DNA of 64,000 nt from an unidentified bacterial endosymbiont (GCF_918797525.1 NZ_OU963893.1:1054001-1118000); one strand, 5' to 3'; shown: positions 38,901 to 48,153, numbered from the stretch's first letter. Notes: generated by a model not told the origin, from the sequence alone. Made by a program: numbers and translations.

Positions 38901-39441
38901 ACATACCTACCTGGCAATCAATGGTTTAAAACGGAATCTGCTTTTGTAACGATTTCTCAGGCCAACTACCGCGGCGTGAGAAAGCGTGTTCGGTGTAAAG
39001 CGTGTCAGTGTTTCTCCATTTCACTTTGTTTTATAACGCTTTTTCAGAGATGTTCCTGTTGCGAGCTGATAGATTTTCAGAAAAGGCGAACCACTACTCT
39101 TCAATACTAAAACATCGTTTTATTTTATTTTATTGCTATTTATTTCTGCGTCATTCGCTTAATGATGGAAATGTGATCGCTGTCGAAACGCTGTTTCAAT
39201 AAAGTGAAGGGTGTGGCATTTTTGACGTTGCCGGGAGGTTTTTTTCAGCGGGAAAATGACGGGATGGAAGGTTAAGTAGAAGATTATTAATAATGTAATT
39301 GTCACTATACTCACTACTAATTCTGATAGTTGTACCAGGTTGGACCAATCTCACGTTCAGATAATTCTTACTTTCTTGTATCATCACACCACCAGAACCC
39401 ATCAGGCAGCACGTTACTGCTCCCTCTTAAGAAGAATGGTT
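38901..39441. promoter_or_regulatory. Divergent togM/fepE control region with two KdgR-like boxes
   Basis: 541 gene-free, AT-rich bases. ACTAAAACATCGTTTTATTT at 39106-39125 and GTCGAAACGCTGTTTCAATA at 39182-39201 fit the KdgR palindrome. AATGTGATCGC at 39170 resembles half of a CRP site. TTGTCAC at 39299 with TATACT nearby could begin a promoter towards fepE. A 66-codon open frame at 39002-39202 runs through a KdgR box and lacks coding character. Confidence 0.6.
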
Positions 39442-40566
39442 ATGTCAGCAATGGATTTTAAAAACAACAGGAACCTCGATTTTCCCCGTTACACCTCAGC
39501 CGCTGTAAGCACGAAAGAGATCGACCTTCTGGGATTACTGGGCGTCCTGCTGGCGGCGAAAAAACGCATCTTCACCATTGCGTTTGTCTTCGCACTGGTT
39601 GGCCTGACCATCGCTTTCCTGTTGCCGCAGAAATGGACCAGTAAAGCGGTGATCACCGCGGCTGAACAAACGCAATGGAACCCGTTGCGCCAGATGATGG
39701 TCACGTTGCAGGTACTTGATGTGGATGCAAAGGTCACGCGTCCTGAGGTATTTAACCTGTTTATTAAAAAATTTCAGTCGCAGTCGCTGCTGGAAGAGTA
39801 TATACAACGCTCTCCTTACGTGATGTTGCAGCTTGAAAACGCCGAGGTAGACCCCCTTGAGTTGCACCGCGCCGTGGTCAATATCTCAGAAAAAATGAAA
39901 GCCACGGACAACACTCAGGCGAAAGACGCGGATAAATCGCCTTATACCTCCTGGACATTGAGCTTCACCGCGCCAACGGCAGAGGATGCGCAAAACGTGC
40001 TTGAGGGTTATGTCGACTATATCTCCGGTCTCGTTGAGAAGGAGACGATGGAGAATATTCGTAACCAGATTATCCTGAAAACCAAGGTGGTAGAGCAGCA
40101 GTTGGCGCTGGATCGTGTGCGGCTCATTAACGCGCACAACACTAATCTGCAGCGTCTTAACTATTCGCTGGAAGTGGCCAACGCGGCGGGCATTAAGAAG
40201 CCGGTCTACAGTAACGGGCAGGCCGTAAAAGATGATCCGGATTACTCCGTCTCGCTCGGTGCTGACGGCATTGCGCAGAAGCTGGAGATAGAAAAGAATC
40301 TTAAGGACGTTTCTGAGCTAAACGCCGATTTCCAGAACCGCGAATACTCTCTGGCACAGCTAAAAAAACTGTCCGTGGGCGACGTTAAAGTTGAGCCCTT
40401 TAAATACCAGCTTTCACCATCGATGCCGGTGAAAAAAGACGGCCCTGGCAAAGCGCTGATTGTTCTGCTGGCGGCTATTCTTGGCGGCCTGTTTGCCTGC
40501 ACAGGTGTCCTGCTGCGTGAAGCGATGCTTGCCCGTCTTCCCCTGCCTGAACCGGTGACAGAATAA
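39442..40566 (+). CDS. fepE: Wzz-family chain-length regulator FepE
   Basis: 374 residues from the ATG at 39442, seven bases after AAGAAG. Two membrane segments, near residues 30-50 (AKKRIFTIAFVFALVGLTIA) and at the C-terminus (GKALIVLLAAILGGLFACTG), flank a large periplasmic coiled region. The C-terminal motif FKYQLSPSMPVKKDGPGKAL marks the Wzz/FepE group. FepE sets very long O-antigen chain length in Salmonella. E. coli fepE lies in the enterobactin cluster; its place here between togM and kdgF is unusual. Confidence 0.88.
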   Translation: MSAMDFKNNRNLDFPRYTSAAVSTKEIDLLGLLGVLLAAKKRIFTIAFVFALVGLTIAFLLPQKWTSKAVITAAEQTQWNPLRQMMVTLQVLDVDAKVTRPEVFNLFIKKFQSQSLLEEYIQRSPYVMLQLENAEVDPLELHRAVVNISEKMKATDNTQAKDADKSPYTSWTLSFTAPTAEDAQNVLEGYVDYISGLVEKETMENIRNQIILKTKVVEQQLALDRVRLINAHNTNLQRLNYSLEVANAAGIKKPVYSNGQAVKDDPDYSVSLGADGIAQKLEIEKNLKDVSELNADFQNREYSLAQLKKLSVGDVKVEPFKYQLSPSMPVKKDGPGKALIVLLAAILGGLFACTGVLLREAMLARLPLPEPVTE

Positions 40567-40583
40567 GCGGGTTGAGACTCAAA

Positions 40584-40609
40584 GGGCGCTGAAAACAGCG
40601 CCCTGGTTT
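40584..40609. terminator. Terminator between fepE and kdgF
   Basis: GGGCGCTG and CAGCGCCC form an 8-bp stem with loop AAAA, followed by GGTTTT. It lies between two converging genes and may serve both. Confidence 0.7.
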
Positions 40610-40932
40610 TATTTGAGGAAGTCTTCCCGCACTGGCGTAAAGGTGTCCAGCAGGGTGCCGGGTTTAAGACACACGCAGCCGTGTATCACGTGCGGCGCTT
40701 TGTAGAGCGTGTCCCCGGCGGTGACGACATGCTTTTCATCACCAATGGTAAATTCAAACTCGCCGGACAGGATGTAGGTTAATTGTTCATGCGGGTGGTT
40801 ATGCATTGGGCCAATGGCACCTTGCTCAAAATTCACTTCAACCGCCATCATCTTACCGTCGTGCGCCAGAATACGGCGGGTCACGCCATTGCCCAGATCG
40901 TCAAGCGTGGTCTCTTTATGAAAAATAAACAT
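40609..40932 (-). CDS. kdgF: Pectin degradation protein KdgF (cupin)
   Basis: 107 residues, one cupin fold. KdgF catalyses linearisation of unsaturated uronate (4,5-unsaturated galacturonate) to the open-chain keto form that feeds KduI. Metal ligands are in GPMHNHPHEQLTYILSGEFEF and in the second cupin motif near VIHGCVCLKPG. A strong KdgR box lies just upstream. It stands alone, convergent with fepE. Confidence 0.93.
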   Translation of the reverse strand: MFIFHKETTLDDLGNGVTRRILAHDGKMMAVEVNFEQGAIGPMHNHPHEQLTYILSGEFEFTIGDEKHVVTAGDTLYKAPHVIHGCVCLKPGTLLDTFTPVREDFLK

Positions 40933-40948
40933 ATTGTCTTCCTGTAAT

Positions 40949-40971
40949 TAAGTGAAACGTTGTTTCATTTA
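40949..40971 (-). promoter_or_regulatory. KdgR operator of kdgF
   Basis: AAGTGAAACGTTGTTTCATT (40950-40969) is almost the perfect KdgR palindrome, the best copy in the window, starting 17 bases before the kdgF ATG. Confidence 0.85.
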
Positions 40972-41068
40972 ATTTATATCACTCAGGGTAAAAAAGAAAC
41001 GACGAGACAAAGAACTGGAAACACGATCACAAGTTTGCTTCACTGGGATAAACACGTAAGGAGAGATG

Positions 41069-41761
41069 ATGAAAACGATTGGGCTGTTAGGCGGAATGAG
41101 CTGGGAATCGACAATTCCCTACTATCGCCTGATTAATGAAGGGGTAAAACAGCGTCTCGGTGGCCTGCACTCCGCCAGCCTGCTCCTGCACAGCGTGGAT
41201 TTCCATAAAATCGAAGCCTGTCAGTCGAGCGGAGAGTGGGATAAAGCCGGAGAGATCCTCGCCCAGGCGGCGCTTGGGCTGGAACGTGCGGGGGCGCAAG
41301 GCATTCTGCTGTGTACCAATACCATGCATAACGTCGCTTCCCATATCGAGGCGCGCTGCGCGCTGCCGTTTCTGCATATTGCCGATGCGACCGGGCGTGC
41401 CATCTTTGCATCGGCAATGACGCACGTGGCATTGCTGGGCACGCGCTACACCATGGAGCAGGACTTTTATCGCGGACGGTTAAGCCGTGAGTTTGGTATC
41501 GAAAGCCTGATCCCGGACGAGGCTGACCGGACGCGCATCAATCAGATCATTTTCGATGAGCTCTGTCTGGGAACCTTCAGTGAATCTTCCCGGGCGTACT
41601 ACGTCAGCGTGATTGAGAAACTCGCGCAGCAGGGAGCACAAGGGGTGATCTTCGGCTGTACGGAGATCGGCTTGCTGGTCCCCGTCGAGCGCAGCCCGAT
41701 ACCGGTATTCGATACCGCAGCCATCCACGCCGCCGATGCCGTAGCGTTTATGCTGTCATGA
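41069..41761 (+). CDS. ygeA: Broad-specificity amino acid racemase YgeA
   Basis: 230 residues from the second of two adjacent ATGs (41069), which is better spaced from AAGGAG and gives the E. coli length. Asp/Glu racemase family with the two catalytic cysteines in ILLCTNTMH and [11 protein letters not shown]. coli YgeA racemises homoserine and related amino acids. Its last six bases overlap the end of convergent lysR. Confidence 0.94.
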   Translation: MKTIGLLGGMSWESTIPYYRLINEGVKQRLGGLHSASLLLHSVDFHKIEACQSSGEWDKAGEILAQAALGLERAGAQGILLCTNTMHNVASHIEARCALPFLHIADATGRAIFASAMTHVALLGTRYTMEQDFYRGRLSREFGIESLIPDEADRTRINQIIFDELCLGTFSESSRAYYVSVIEKLAQQGAQGVIFGCTEIGLLVPVERSPIPVFDTAAIHAADAVAFMLS

Positions 41762-42682
41762 GGCGCTCTGAAGGTTTGATAAACGAAGCGCGACCCGGTG
41801 CGCGTGGGCAAGTAAGTGTTCGGTGAAAGCCTCCACCAGCGCTGATGCCGGGCGGTGCAGCGGGCGGATCAGGCTCACGGTGAAGGGGATGGATACGCTA
41901 AACGGGCGGATCACAATATCCCTTCCGGCATAATCCAGCGCGGTGAGCGGGTTGACAATCGCCACCCCCACCCCGGCGCGTACCATCGCACAAATTGACG
42001 CGGCGCTGTGCGTTTCAACCACCATGCGCCTTTTCACCTGATGCTCGGCAAAAAGTGTATCCAGCAGTTGCCTGTAGCTGTCGGTTTGCGACAGGCTAAT
42101 ATAGTTTTCAGCATGGAAATCCGCAGGGGTGAGCACCTCTTTGCAGGCAAGCGGATGCCCGGTGGGTAACACGCACACTTCATCCAGTGAAAGCAACTCC
42201 GTACGTAACGTTCCCGCCGGGGTGGCGAGGGTTTCAGTCAATCCCAGATCGTGGCGCTGCGCCGAAAGCCACTCTTCGAGCAGCGGTGACTCCTGCGGGA
42301 CGATGGTGAGGTTGACTTGCGGGTAACGGGCCAGAAAAGGCTGCAGTAGCATCGGCAGGAACGACTGTGAAAACACCGGCAGGCAGACAATGGACAGCTC
42401 ACCCTGACGAAACTCCCGCAGACTCTCCGCCGCGCTGACAATTCTCTCCAGCCCATACCAGGAACGCTGCACTTCTTCAAACAGGCGCAACCCTTGTACC
42501 GTTGGGTGCAGCCGTCCGCGCGCGCGTTCAAACAGCTTCAGCCCCAGCACCTTTTCAAAGCGTGCCAGTTCGCGGCTTACCGTCGGCTGTGACGTATGCA
42601 GCATTTGCGCGGCTTCGGTGAGATTGCCGGTAGTCATCACGGCGTGAAAAATCTCGATATGGCGGAGGTTAACGGCGGGCAT
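41756..42682 (-). CDS. lysR: Transcriptional activator LysR
   Basis: 308 residues, the prototype of the LysR family. N-terminal [23 protein letters not shown] followed by [20 protein letters not shown]; effector domain after residue 90. It activates divergent lysA when diaminopimelate is available. The lysA-lysR gap is 121 bases. Confidence 0.95.
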   Translation of the reverse strand: MPAVNLRHIEIFHAVMTTGNLTEAAQMLHTSQPTVSRELARFEKVLGLKLFERARGRLHPTVQGLRLFEEVQRSWYGLERIVSAAESLREFRQGELSIVCLPVFSQSFLPMLLQPFLARYPQVNLTIVPQESPLLEEWLSAQRHDLGLTETLATPAGTLRTELLSLDEVCVLPTGHPLACKEVLTPADFHAENYISLSQTDSYRQLLDTLFAEHQVKRRMVVETHSAASICAMVRAGVGVAIVNPLTALDYAGRDIVIRPFSVSIPFTVSLIRPLHRPASALVEAFTEHLLAHAHRVALRLSNLQSAS

Positions 42683-42803
42683 AGGGCACCAGGGAAAGAA
42701 ACGTTGTTCATATCATTTTTGCATAGACTTACGATAAAACGATATTTTTTATTCTCTTCGCACTGTGGCGTAATCATGAAAACGCCTTTACCCGGAGAAA
42801 ACG

Positions 42804-44066
42804 ATGCCGCGCCCGCTGAACCAGACCGAGACGGATTTAAATGCCGACAACCTGCTGCGCCTGCCTGCCGAATTTGGCTGTCCGGTATGGGTCTACGACG
42901 CCCAGATTATTTGCGAGAAGATTGCCGCGCTGCATCAGTTCGACGTGGTACGTTTTGCCCAGAAGGCGTGCTCCAATATTCATATCCTGCGCCTGATGCG
43001 TGACCAGGGCGTAAAGGTTGACTCCGTTTCGCTGGGCGAAATCGAGCGTGCGCTGGCGGCGGGATTTGATCCAACTACCGACAGCGACGCGATTGTGTTC
43101 ACCGCCGATCTGATCGACGAGGCAACCCTCGCCCGCGTTCATGAGCTGCGGATCCCGGTCAATGCCGGTTCTATTGATATGGTCGAACAACTGGGGCAGG
43201 TTTCACCGGGTCACCGCGTCTGGCTGCGCGTGAACCCCGGGTTTGGACACGGGCATAGCCAAAAAACCAATACCGGCGGAGAGAACAGCAAGCACGGGAT
43301 CTGGTACAGCGATCTGCCTGCGGCGCTGGACGTGCTTCAGCGTTATAACCTCGAGCTGGTGGGCATTCATATGCATATCGGCTCCGGCGTCGACTACGGT
43401 CACCTTGAGCAGGTTTGCGGCGCGATGGTGCGCCAGGTTGTTGAGTTTGGCCAGGATCTGCAGGCGATCTCCGCCGGGGGGGGACTTTCCATTCCCTATC
43501 GCGAAGGTGAGGAGGCGATCGACACCGATCACTATTACGGGCTGTGGAACGCCGCGCGCGACAAAATCGCCGCTCATCTTGGGCATCCCGTAAAACTGGA
43601 GATTGAACCGGGCCGTTTCCTGGTAGCGGAATCCGGCGTGCTGGTATCGCAGGTGCGCAGCGTGAAGGCAATGGGATCGCGCCATTTTGTCCTGATTGAC
43701 GCCGGTTTCAATGACCTGATGCGTCCGTCCATGTATGGCAGCTATCACCACATTACCGCCCTGGCTGCCGATGGCCGCGATTTAACTCAGGCGCCGCGCG
43801 TGGAGACGGTCGTCGCGGGGCCGCTGTGTGAATCCGGCGACGTGTTTACCCAGCAGGAAGGGGGCAAGGTAGAAACCCGCCCGCTGCCTGAAGTAAAACC
43901 GGGAGATTACCTGGTGCTACACGATACCGGCGCGTACGGCGCGTCTATGTCCTCTAACTACAATAGCCGTCCGCTGCTGCCGGAAGTACTGTTTGATGGT
44001 GGCGTGGCGCGGCTTATCCGCCGTCGCCAAACCATTCAGGAACTGCTGGCTCTGGAATGCTTTTGA
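42804..44066 (+). CDS. lysA: Diaminopimelate decarboxylase
   Basis: 420 residues, last step of lysine synthesis (meso-diaminopimelate to lysine and CO2). The PLP lysine is K54 in RFAQKACSN; HIGSG, the EPGRFLVAESG phosphate-side region and CESGDVF (active-site cysteine from the partner subunit) are present. Divergent from lysR. Its 3' end overlaps the convergent LacI-type gene by 31 bases. Confidence 0.96.
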   Translation: MPRPLNQTETDLNADNLLRLPAEFGCPVWVYDAQIICEKIAALHQFDVVRFAQKACSNIHILRLMRDQGVKVDSVSLGEIERALAAGFDPTTDSDAIVFTADLIDEATLARVHELRIPVNAGSIDMVEQLGQVSPGHRVWLRVNPGFGHGHSQKTNTGGENSKHGIWYSDLPAALDVLQRYNLELVGIHMHIGSGVDYGHLEQVCGAMVRQVVEFGQDLQAISAGGGLSIPYREGEEAIDTDHYYGLWNAARDKIAAHLGHPVKLEIEPGRFLVAESGVLVSQVRSVKAMGSRHFVLIDAGFNDLMRPSMYGSYHHITALAADGRDLTQAPRVETVVAGPLCESGDVFTQQEGGKVETRPLPEVKPGDYLVLHDTGAYGASMSSNYNSRPLLPEVLFDGGVARLIRRRQTIQELLALECF

Positions 44067-45073
44067 GTAAAGTACGGCCCCGTGGTCACCGAGTCGCGTA
44101 ACACCAGCGTGCCGGTAAAGGGCGGGATCGCTTTCACTGGCTGGTTGTTGGCCAGCCGGATCGCCTGATCGATGGCCGTAACGATCATATTGTCGATCGG
44201 CAGATAAACCGACGATAACGCAGGCTCCAGCCATTTTGCGCTGGGGGCATCGTCAAAGCCAAACAGCGAGATATCCTGCGGGATCTTAAGCCCGGCCTGG
44301 TGTAATGCTTTGGACGCGCCCAGCGCCATATCGTCGTTACAGGCAAACAGCGCGCTAAAAGTGACCCCCTCGGTAATCAACTCTTTGCACAGCTCATAGC
44401 CGCGCGTCATACCCGCATCGCCATATTTTACCCAACGCTCGTCCAGGCGAATGCCGTGTTTTTCCAGCGCTTTCCGGTAGCCCATCAGGCGCGCTTTTCC
44501 GGTTGGCGTATGAATTGGCACAGTGATGCAGGCAATCTCCCGGTGGCCCTGAGTTATCAGATAATTCACGGCTTTAAAAGCGGCATCCTGTTGTTCGAAA
44601 AAAACGCAGCGATCGGCCGCCAGGCTGACTTCACGGTTGATCACCACCAGCGGGGTTTGCACGGCGTTCATCAACTTGATGATCGCTTTTTCACTCATGT
44701 AGCGGGTGTACAGCACGATGGCATCGCATTTGCGATCGGCCAACATTTGCACCGCCTGCTCTTCCTGCTCCGGCGCGTCGTGACCATCGGTCACAATCAA
44801 TTGCTTGCCGTGCGTTTCGGTCTGCCGCGAGGCCTGCTGCAGAAGGCGACCAAAATAAAACCCGTCAAAGGTAGAAACCACCAGACCAATGCTGTTGCTG
44901 GTCTGGTTGGCAAGCGAACGCGCAAGAAAGTTAGGCCGATAGCCCAGCTCTTCCATCGCAGCGAATACCTGCTGGCGCGTGCTCTCTTTAACCTGACCCG
45001 TACCGTTCAGCACGCGCGATACCGTGGCCTTCGACACGCCCGCACGCAATGAGACATCCAGCATTGTTGCCAT
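44036..45073 (-). CDS. LacI-family regulator of the neighbouring PTS operon
   Basis: 345 residues. HTH MLDVSLRAGVSKATVSRVLNGTG plus hinge and a periplasmic-binding-like core (SIGLVVSTFDGFYFGRLL; LFGFDDAPSAKW). It resembles AscG and other beta-glucoside repressors rather than GalR, which is encoded separately at 51 kb. It is divergent from the PTS IIC gene with two copies of TGGTATGCCAA in the gap. The inducer is likely a phospho-beta-glucoside; this is inference. Confidence 0.88.
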   Translation of the reverse strand: MATMLDVSLRAGVSKATVSRVLNGTGQVKESTRQQVFAAMEELGYRPNFLARSLANQTSNSIGLVVSTFDGFYFGRLLQQASRQTETHGKQLIVTDGHDAPEQEEQAVQMLADRKCDAIVLYTRYMSEKAIIKLMNAVQTPLVVINREVSLAADRCVFFEQQDAAFKAVNYLITQGHREIACITVPIHTPTGKARLMGYRKALEKHGIRLDERWVKYGDAGMTRGYELCKELITEGVTFSALFACNDDMALGASKALHQAGLKIPQDISLFGFDDAPSAKWLEPALSSVYLPIDNMIVTAIDQAIRLANNQPVKAIPPFTGTLVLRDSVTTGPYFTQKHSRASSS

Positions 45074-45211
45074 TAGACATTCCTGATTCCACGTAATCTC
45101 TGCAGTTTAACACAGACCATAGGGCGCATAAGCGATGCGGGGAGAGCAAAACTCCCTTCACGATCACGCTTTTTGGTAAGGATCCTCAGACCTGAAATAA
45201 ACGACCGGAAG

Positions 45212-45316
45212 TGGTATGCCAAAATGGTTAAAAATCACAATCTGGAATACCTCTGGCGGCGTTGAGAGCTTAATCACAGAACCATAGCCTGCATAACGCT
45301 ATTTTTGGTATGCCAA
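45212..45316. promoter_or_regulatory. Paired operators of the LacI-type regulator
   Basis: TGGTATGCCAA occurs at 45212-45222 and again at 45306-45316, 94 bases apart, about nine helical turns, in the 299-base gap between the regulator and the IIC gene. The TTGG/CCAA arms fit LacI-family half-sites; such spacing permits DNA looping. Confidence 0.6.
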
Positions 45317-45372
45317 TAGTATCCGGCTGTACACCTTATTTAATAAAAGCCCTTTTACTGAGGTATTACCCT

Positions 45373-46244
45373 ATGGCATTACAGGAAAAACTGATCGACG
45401 CTCTGGGCAGTTTCGCCACTAAATTCAACAGCTATCGCTACATCATGGCGATAAAGTCTGCCTTCATTACTTTAATGCCGGTCATCATCGTTGGGGCATT
45501 TTCAGTACTGATCTCCAACATGGTGCTGGATCCGAAAAACGGCCTGGCGAGCTTTCAGTCGCTGTCGTTTCTCGCCGCGCTAAAACCGATTACCAGCGCC
45601 TTAAACTACGCCACCCTTAACTTCCTCAACATCGGTGCGGTATTTTTGATTGGCGTTGAGCTGGGGCGCATCAACGGCATTAAATCGCTGTTCCCGGGCC
45701 TGCTGGCGGTGATTTGCTTTATCTGCGTCACCCCCACTACCGTGGAAATGCTGGTGGACGGTGAGATGCACGTAGTGAAAGACGTGCTGCTGCGTCAGTT
45801 CTCCGATACCCGCAGCCTGTTCCTTGGCATGTTTATCGCCATCCTTTCCGTTGAAGTCTATTGCTGGCTGGAAAACCGCAAAGGGTTAAAAATCAGGATG
45901 CCGGATACCGTACCGCCTAACGTGGCGGCCTCGTTTTCTGCGCTGATCCCGGCCATTATCACCACCACCGCCATTGCGACCTTTGGTTTTGTGTTCCATC
46001 AACTTACCGGCATGTACCTCTACGACGCCGTTTACCAGGTGGTGCAACAGCCGCTGGAACGTGTGGTGCAAAGCCTGCCGGGGATCCTGCTGCTGATGTT
46101 TGTTGCCCAGCTGTTCTGGGTCATTGGGATCCACGGCAACCAGATGATCAAACCGATCCGCGAGCCGCTGCTGCTGGGGGCCATCACCGTTAACATGAGC
46201 GCGTTTGAGCAGGGCAAAGAGGTGCCGAATATTATCACCATGCC
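45373..46244 (+). pseudogene. Cellobiose-type PTS IIC component, 5' part, interrupted by an IS91-family element
   Basis: From ATG 45373 (MALQEKLIDALGSFATKF) the frame codes about 290 residues of a lactose/cellobiose-family EIIC permease, with hydrophobic segments such as YIMAIKSAFITLMPVIIVGA and the HGNQM signature region. It breaks at MPF where the mobile element begins. Joining base 46244 to 48154 restores NIITMPFWDVYMSIGGSG in frame and a protein of 441 residues, the family length. As it stands the product would be truncated with a foreign tail (starting VRKMNHRF). Confidence 0.92.
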
Positions 46245-46297
46245 GTTCATGGTTAGGAAAATGAATCATCGTTTTAAAAAATTTCCTGACCATGAAC
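46245..46297. repeat. Terminal hairpin of the IS91-family element
   Basis: GTTCATGGTTAGGAAA (46245-46260) is complementary to TTTCCTGACCATGAAC (46282-46297) except at one position, with a 21-base AT-rich loop. It is a good candidate for the replication origin or terminus of rolling-circle transposition. Confidence 0.8.
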
Positions 46298-46400
46298 AGC
46301 AGTGTCTGCAATGCAGTAATGATGTGCCATCGGGAATGTTATGGCCATAAAATGGCTCTTTCGGCGCGTTTTTAACCTGAAAGCCGTTTTTCAGATGCAC

Positions 46401-47615
46401 TTATCCCGCAGTCTGTTCCTGAAGCCATCGTTTCCGGTCGATTTTATGCTGCCTTTCTGCCACTAACTCCGTGGCGTGCCTCCCGGCCTGAGCGCTGACA
46501 AAGCGCAGCCGGGTCCCGCACAGAAGGCATTTGTACGGATCCGTGCGCAGAAATTCTTTCATCAGCGCGGCGAAGCCGGGCTGTTCCGGTTTTTTCCGCG
46601 CTTCCATCCCCAGGGCTGCATACACCTTCGGCAGCAAGGTGCCCCGTTTACGGTTAGACAGGAAGCCGTAGTAACGCACCATCTTAAAATGCTTCTCCGG
46701 GATATGACTGATATAGCGTCCGATCATCTCCTCCTGGGTCAGCGTCTGCTGCCGGTACTGCTGCGTACGATGGTCGTAATAGTGGTGCACCACCGCGCCG
46801 GCGCTGTAGTGCCTGAGCTTCGCCGCCGATACCGGCGGGCGCTTCAGGTAGCGCCCGAGGTATTTGACGCTTCGCCATGCGCCTTTTGTTTTCTTCGCAA
46901 AGTGAACCTTCCATCGGCGTCCGTACTGCGCCTGCAGATACCGCTGCCACTGAGTTTTATCGCGGATATGGCCCAGCCCCGGCAGGCTGCCGGGATTAAT
47001 CAGGTCATAACTGTGGCGCAGCAGCCGGATGACGGCTCCGCGCCAGATTTCCTCCACGGCATGCTTCTTAAAGAAGAGGTCGCGCCATACGCCGTGTTTA
47101 ATATCAAGCCCGCCGCGGGTAACGGAGAGGTGGATGTGCGGATGCTGGTTAAGTTGTCTGCCGTACGTATGCAGGGCGCAGAAGATACCGACCTCCACGC
47201 CCTGTTTGCGGGTCCACCGGAGTATGGCCCGGGTGGCTGCCCGGAACAGTGCATTGAGAAGGGGCCAGTTGCTGTTGAAGAAGGGCCACAGCAGGTGGGG
47301 CATGGTGAAGGTGATGTGCTGCCAGTCACAGTCGGGCAGAATATGCTGTTGCTCTGTAATCCACTGTTCCGTGGCTTTATGTCCACACGAGCTGCAGCCT
47401 TTTGATTTACAGGTCTGGCAGAAGAAGCGGGAATGTGTACAGTCCGGGGAGGCGCAGCAGTATCGCTTCACCCCCATGGCAGCAGTGCCGCAGGCGAGCA
47501 TGCGCTCGACACAGAGAACGGTCCACGGGCTGAGGGTGTCACCGTGTTTATCCATATACCTGTTCCAGCCGTCATCAGTGGTGAACAGCAGCTTTGCGGG
47601 GCGCGGGATATACAT
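46401..47615 (-). CDS. IS91-family transposase (HUH/Y2-type)
   Basis: 404 residues, close to IS1294. N-terminal zinc-finger cysteines (CCASPDCTHSRFFCQTCKSK, then GCSSCGHK), the HUH-type motif in QHPHIHLSVTRGG, and the catalytic tyrosine region SVKYLGRYLKR. It nicks single-stranded DNA for rolling-circle transposition. The ATG is 8 bases after the stop of the upstream passenger gene, so the two are probably co-transcribed. Appears intact. Confidence 0.92.
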   Translation of the reverse strand: MYIPRPAKLLFTTDDGWNRYMDKHGDTLSPWTVLCVERMLACGTAAMGVKRYCCASPDCTHSRFFCQTCKSKGCSSCGHKATEQWITEQQHILPDCDWQHITFTMPHLLWPFFNSNWPLLNALFRAATRAILRWTRKQGVEVGIFCALHTYGRQLNQHPHIHLSVTRGGLDIKHGVWRDLFFKKHAVEEIWRGAVIRLLRHSYDLINPGSLPGLGHIRDKTQWQRYLQAQYGRRWKVHFAKKTKGAWRSVKYLGRYLKRPPVSAAKLRHYSAGAVVHHYYDHRTQQYRQQTLTQEEMIGRYISHIPEKHFKMVRYYGFLSNRKRGTLLPKVYAALGMEARKKPEQPGFAALMKEFLRTDPYKCLLCGTRLRFVSAQAGRHATELVAERQHKIDRKRWLQEQTAG

Positions 47616-47623
47616 GCGGCGGA

Positions 47624-48043
47624 TTATCGCTCTGCAGTGGCACCGGTATGATAGTGCCAGTCGTCACAGTCATCGGCCCAGTTGTCGGTGTGTTTATCCC
47701 ACGGTGCGAAGGTCACCGGTAGCATGCCGGATTCTGTGGCGAGAATAAACACATCGGCTGGCATGGACTCAATGACGACATCGCCGTCGGGTGAGTCAGG
47801 CGGCTCAAAGCCGCGGATGATACAGACGAGAGGCGGGTCGAAGTGTGTATCGAGGAAAAACTGCGGCCCCAGGTGGACACAGTGACGAATGGCATCCTGC
47901 GGTGTGTCGTAAAAAAACTCGTCGGGGTCATCATGGTCGCTTTCCGGGGGCAGGGAGACGAGGAAACGCTTCGGATAATCAGGGCGTGAGAGTCGGGACG
48001 AGGGCGTGGGTTTACGCTTTCGGGGGGCTTTGCTGCGGGCCAT
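47624..48043 (-). CDS. Passenger protein of the IS91-family element, function unknown
   Basis: 139 residues starting MARSKAPRKRKPTPSSRLSR, then a mainly acidic globular part (PPESDHDDPDEFFYDTPQDA; WDKHTDNWADDCDDWHYH). The basic head and acidic tail suggest a small nucleic-acid-associated protein, but I recognise no domain. It is the first gene in the element, directly before the transposase. IS1294 itself, as I remember it, is shorter and lacks this gene. Confidence 0.7.
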   Translation of the reverse strand: MARSKAPRKRKPTPSSRLSRPDYPKRFLVSLPPESDHDDPDEFFYDTPQDAIRHCVHLGPQFFLDTHFDPPLVCIIRGFEPPDSPDGDVVIESMPADVFILATESGMLPVTFAPWDKHTDNWADDCDDWHYHTGATAER

Positions 48044-48153
48044 ACCAATGACTTCCTGAGAAAATTAACATGCCGCAGAGTATAAAGCCGGACTCAGGAC
48101 ATGCAAACCATCGGAATCGCGAAGCGATGACGCTCGCCCTGTAAGGGCGCTAC

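Larger units (their letters stand above)
46245..48153. mobile_element. IS91-family (IS1294-like) rolling-circle element, 1909 bp
   Basis: Inserted in the PTS IIC gene with GTTC at both junctions (46245-46248 and 48154-48157) and no longer target duplication, as expected for IS91-type elements, which target GTTC/GAAC. The left end is a large hairpin, and the right end holds GCGCTAC after CGCCC/GGGCG. It carries a transposase and a passenger gene, both on the minus strand. Exact ends could shift by the 4-base GTTC. Confidence 0.85.

Noticed and set aside
39002..39202. 66-codon frame upstream of fepE
   Set aside because: Covers KdgR-like boxes, AT-rich, Phe/Leu-rich by composition, no ribosome site.
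45310..45372. Upstream start for the PTS IIC gene
   Set aside because: The extra residues MPIVSGCTPYL run over the operator at 45306 and have no ribosome site; MALQEK fits the family.
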